A stretch of 64,000 nucleotides of DNA, taken from Phocaeicola faecium. Its GTDB lineage: Bacteria > Bacteroidota > Bacteroidia > Bacteroidales > Bacteroidaceae. This document shows, one piece after another, positions 61,488-64,000 of the stretch (positions are counted from its first letter, which is position 1; each line of letters opens with the position of its first letter). The position numbers were made by a program, and so were the translations under genes. The stretch lies in assembly GCF_014837055.1 (NCBI RefSeq), contig NZ_JACSPQ010000019.1, forward strand, positions 1 to 64,000, read 5' to 3'. The notes below the pieces were generated by a model. It had not been told where the DNA came from. It saw nothing but the letters and a program-made list of their open reading frames with translations, and made no database searches.

Positions 61488-62516
61488 ATGATTCGATTCA
61501 GTAAAATATTTCTTTATCTCACCGTGGCGGTTCTGCTGGTATGGCAGTTGCCGTGGTGTTACGCATTCTTTACAGCCAAACCGGTGAAAACCCCGTTTAC
61601 GATGTACAGCTCGGTTTTGGGCGATTTCATATTCATTCAGACGGACGCGAACAAGCAAATCCGACGCAGCGATACAAAGGGAAACACCTATACGCAGCAA
61701 CAGGTAGACAGCCTGCTTCCTTCGTTTTATGTGCGTCAGCTTACGGCAGACGAGCGTTTTCCCGATACCATCTGCGGCAAAGCAGTCAGCCCGAAAGACA
61801 TTCAAATGACGAACTTTACCTTTAAAAGTGTGCCGTCGGCAATCAACGCTCCCCAAACGGGAATTTATTTCCTGATGGAATCGATGTCCAAGCGGGTGGA
61901 GCTGAAGATGCCCGATGACGCTTTCCGTTTTACCGGTAAAGGCATTGAGTTTATCCGCATGGAGACAAACCGGATAGACGAACCGAAAAGCAAGCAGTTT
62001 ACCGACATGTTGCTCCAAAAAGGTTTTGTTTTTCCCGCCAGCTATGCTTCGGGCAATCCTACCACCCGTAAAGATTACGACGAAGGATACTTGGTGCTGG
62101 ACGCTAACCACCAACTGTTTCACTTGAAATGTACGAAAGGCCGTCCGTATGTAAAAGCCATTCGGCTGCCCGACAATGTGCGTCCGGAATACGTCTTCAT
62201 CACCGAATTCCGCAGCCGTCAGACGTTAGGATACATGGTAGACAGCCGACATCATTTCTATGTGATTCAGAGCGACGGGAGTGTCATCAAATCTGCCATT
62301 CCCGCTTTTGACCCCACAAAAGATGAATTGACCATTTTCGGAAACATGTTTGATTGGACTGTGAAACGTTCGACAGACAAAGATGATTACTACTATGCCT
62401 TAGATGCCACCGACTATTCGCTGATAAAAGAATATGCTTATAAAGACATACGTCGTTCGGTTCCGGGGCTGTCGTTTACATCTCCTGATGATAAGTTCGT
62501 AAAACCCCGGTTTTGA
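61488..62516 (+). CDS. DUF4857 membrane-anchored protein
   Basis: 342 residues: one N-terminal membrane helix (IFLYLTVAVLLVWQLPWCYAFF) and a large periplasmic beta-rich domain (MYSSVLGDFIFIQ, LLPSFYVRQLTADERFPD, VFITEFRSRQTLGYMVDSRHHFYVIQSDGSVIKSAIPAF) that reads like a small propeller. Recognised as DUF4857, which travels with this ABC pair in Bacteroidota. Probably a periplasmic component of the exporter complex; function unproven. Confidence 0.83.
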   Translation: MIRFSKIFLYLTVAVLLVWQLPWCYAFFTAKPVKTPFTMYSSVLGDFIFIQTDANKQIRRSDTKGNTYTQQQVDSLLPSFYVRQLTADERFPDTICGKAVSPKDIQMTNFTFKSVPSAINAPQTGIYFLMESMSKRVELKMPDDAFRFTGKGIEFIRMETNRIDEPKSKQFTDMLLQKGFVFPASYASGNPTTRKDYDEGYLVLDANHQLFHLKCTKGRPYVKAIRLPDNVRPEYVFITEFRSRQTLGYMVDSRHHFYVIQSDGSVIKSAIPAFDPTKDELTIFGNMFDWTVKRSTDKDDYYYALDATDYSLIKEYAYKDIRRSVPGLSFTSPDDKFVKPRF

Positions 62517-62630
62517 CAGGCATACTTCTGTTTCTACGGTTTGTTTTTTAGTCGGAGAGTCAGTAGCACTATTTTCTGCTGCTGACTTTCTTTGTTTATG
62601 TGAATTTGATTTTATTTGATTTACGGACAT

Positions 62631-62695
62631 AAAAAAAGGAGTACCGCTGTACTCCAACCTTTGTTAACCTTAAAATCTAATACTATGAAAAACAC
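62631..62695 (-). ncRNA. short independent small RNA
   Basis: On the minus strand a consensus promoter (62730-62700) predicts a transcript beginning near 62695. It runs about 65 nt, through TTAGATTTTAAGGTTAAC, to a perfect terminator hairpin GGAGTAC-AGCG-GTACTCC (62655-62638) followed by seven T residues (62637-62631). No plausible start codon and frame lie inside. The transcript is too short for a protein and has its own start and stop signals. It lies between the DUF4857 gene and the GH51 gene. I believe similar sequences recur in Bacteroides genomes but cannot name the family. Confidence 0.7.
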
Positions 62696-62699
62696 AATG

Positions 62700-62730
62700 C
62701 AAAGATACGGACTTTTGGGTAATAGGCAAA
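62700..62730 (-). promoter_or_regulatory. promoter of the small RNA
   Basis: Read on the minus strand: TTTG (62730-62727), a 19-bp spacer, TATCTTTG (62707-62700). This is among the best promoter matches in the window. The nearest downstream gene on that strand is none, so it drives only the small RNA. Confidence 0.8.
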
Positions 62731-62872
62731 CGTTTCGTTCAAGAAAGTGTGTTTTATAACATAGTTTAAGAGTTGGCTCGTTGTCGTTTAGAGCCTTTTG
62801 TCTATTTGTACGACACGCTCTAAGACTTTTGAGATAATTTCTGACGATTGCACTTGACAGGCTGTTAAAAGT

Positions 62873-62922
62873 AACGCGGACTTCCACGATTGACGGTTTG
62901 TCGACCTGTGAAAGCCCGCGTT
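62873..62922 (-). terminator. hairpin downstream of the GH51 gene
   Basis: AACGCGG (62873-62879) and CCGCGTT (62916-62922) with additional pairing TTCCAC/GTGAAA inside form a stem in the GH51 3' region. On the minus strand it is followed by ACTTTTAAC, a weak T tract. Bases 62740-62870 show nothing else. Confidence 0.45.
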
Positions 62923-62957
62923 TAAATGAGCTATTAATAGCAAGAGAAAAATGTTTA

Positions 62958-64000
62958 TTATAACTTCTTAAATTTGTAGACAGCAAAAGTCATTGCGCCG
63001 ATTTCGGTATTCAAAGTATTTCCTTCGATGTTTACGGCAGATTCTTTCGGCACGATAGCATTCGGATTGTCTAACGTGTTTTCAGCATCAAGGTTGTCTG
63101 AGTGAAGCGTAATCAGTTTGCCTTCGCCTAATTTCTCTGACTTTTTCAAACCTTTAAATTCCAGATTGATGGCTTGAGCTTTGTCGGAGGTATTGGCTAT
63201 TTTGACAATGTAAGTCTGGGTAGGTTCATCCCACACGGCGCTTGCAAACAGTCCGTTCTGACCTTCCTGACCGCTTACTGCCTGTTTGTTCATGGTGAGC
63301 GGAACAACGTTAGTTCCCTTGTTGTGTCCGTATAATGACTGTACGTACCAGCTGCAAGAGCGTACAGAACGCAGGTTGTCGAACCAAATCAAGTCCGGAC
63401 GCCATTGCCATCCTTCTACATGAGCCAGCAGCGGAGCGTAAGTAGCCATGTGAACTACATCGGCATTGCGTTCAACCCCTGTAAGGAAAGCAGCTTCGAG
63501 CAGTGAGGCATGGAAATGATTCCATTTCTTTCCGTCGCCGTGGCAAGCATATTCACCGGCAAATACTTTCGGCCCTTTCCGGTCGTAATTATCATAGCGG
63601 TTTCCTGATTTCAAGAACCAGCTTTCCGGACGGTAGAAGTGTTCGTCTACAAGGTCTACTTTGAGTTTCTTCATTTCCGGCCACAAGTAATCGAAATCTT
63701 CGCCTTCAGACTGTGGACCGGATGAACCGATAATTTTCATATCAGGATAAGCCTTGCGGATGGCTTCGACAAACAGTTTCAAGCGTTCCGGATATTCAGG
63801 TCCCCATTGTTCGTTACCTATTCCGATGAATTTCAGGTTAAATGGAGCCGGGTGTCCCATGTCGGCACGCAGTTTACCCCATTTCGTATTGGTGTCGCCG
63901 TTTGCAAATTCGATGAGGTCGAGTGCATCTTGGATATAACTGTCTAATTGGTCTACGGGCACATGCGCTTTCGGATCATCGTTCTGATATTGGCAAGACA
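62958..64000 (-). CDS. GH51-type alpha-L-arabinofuranosidase (C-terminal part, truncated by window edge)
   Basis: Removes terminal arabinofuranose from arabinan or arabinoxylan fragments. 346 residues are visible and the frame stays open to base 64000, so the N-terminus lies outside; the internal GTG at 63962 is not the start. The acid/base Glu is in FIGIGNEQWGPEY (codon 63812-63810) and the nucleophile Glu in VFAGEYACHG (codon 63554-63552). Barrel continuation YAPLLAHVEGWQWRPDLIWFDN and a C-terminal beta-sandwich (QTYIVKIANTSDKAQAINLEF, GAMTFAVYKFKKL) match GH51. Functionally it complements the GH43 arabinan PUL about 19 kb away. Confidence 0.93.
   Translation of the reverse strand, partial: SCQYQNDDPKAHVPVDQLDSYIQDALDLIEFANGDTNTKWGKLRADMGHPAPFNLKFIGIGNEQWGPEYPERLKLFVEAIRKAYPDMKIIGSSGPQSEGEDFDYLWPEMKKLKVDLVDEHFYRPESWFLKSGNRYDNYDRKGPKVFAGEYACHGDGKKWNHFHASLLEAAFLTGVERNADVVHMATYAPLLAHVEGWQWRPDLIWFDNLRSVRSCSWYVQSLYGHNKGTNVVPLTMNKQAVSGQEGQNGLFASAVWDEPTQTYIVKIANTSDKAQAINLEFKGLKKSEKLGEGKLITLHSDNLDAENTLDNPNAIVPKESAVNIEGNTLNTEIGAMTFAVYKFKKL

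Noticed and set aside
62621..62986. Open frame of 121 codons on the minus strand
   Set aside because: It overlaps the GH51 3' end, the hairpin at 62873, and the promoter and terminator of the small RNA. The composition is not protein-like and no ribosome site is evident.
1..64000. tRNA, rRNA or insertion sequences
   Set aside because: No cloverleaf-like sequences with a CCA end, no ribosomal RNA segments and no transposase-like frames were recognised on either strand; a dedicated RNA search would be needed to exclude small degenerate cases.

Overview
The window reads as a chromosomal segment of a gut Bacteroidales bacterium of the Bacteroides/Phocaeicola type. The signs are two SusC/SusD pairs, a hybrid two-component regulator, BACON and DUF4271/DUF4857/DUF4876/DUF6850-type proteins, many Bacteroidota lipoprotein signals, and repeated promoter motifs of the form TTG-N19-20-TAnnTTTG. 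I cannot fix the species from sequence alone. I see no rRNA, tRNA, CRISPR array, transposase or phage genes.

Layout. 1-1.3 kb: tail of an unknown gene and an AT-rich membrane protein. 1.5-15.7 kb: polysaccharide utilisation locus 1 (hybrid two-component regulator, SusC, SusD, sulfatase, GH29 fucosidase, sulfatase), suited to a sulfated, fucosylated glycan. It is bracketed by two closely similar direct copies of an intergenic repeat. 15.9-19 kb: a lipid-linked glycosylation cassette (ArnT-like GT, GtrA flippase, GtrB/DPM1-like GT). 19-25.4 kb: conserved housekeeping genes on the minus strand (tyrS, TatD-like, yidD, rnpA, hemD, DUF4271, LOG, metK). 25.8-30 kb: cobalamin lower-loop assembly (cobU, cobT, cobS, cobC) and a cobyrinate diamide synthase homologue lacking its expected glutaminase cysteine. 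30-33.9 kb: maltose/galactoside-type O-acetyltransferase, BACON/M64 metallopeptidase, ychF. 34.8-43.7 kb: locus 2, an arabinan-type PUL (SusC, SusD, surface glycan-binding lipoprotein, GH43). A GH51 arabinofuranosidase runs off the right edge on the other strand. 44-45.7 kb: panE-like reductase and a CAT-fold protein. 45.8-48.2 kb: hybrid cluster protein and its probable Crp/Fnr-type regulator, with a clear palindrome upstream of hcp. 48.2-52.7 kb: an OmpR-type two-component system divergent from a TonB receptor, with three 11-bp-phased direct repeats between them. 52.9-62.5 kb: an eight-gene envelope cluster (TonB receptor, DUF4876 lipoprotein, DUF6850 barrel, Cys/His lipoprotein, PepSY membrane protein, ABC ATPase, ABC permease, DUF4857), probably for uptake or handling of a metal or metal complex. 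62.6 kb: a short independent small-RNA gene.

The most unusual feature is a family of seven intergenic elements of about 90-100 bp. They are built from modules carrying GGTAG or its complement CTACC at exact 22- or 44-bp spacing, often with terminal inverted repeats and T tracts. They sit between transcription units across the whole window. No coding function explains them, and I do not recognise a described family.
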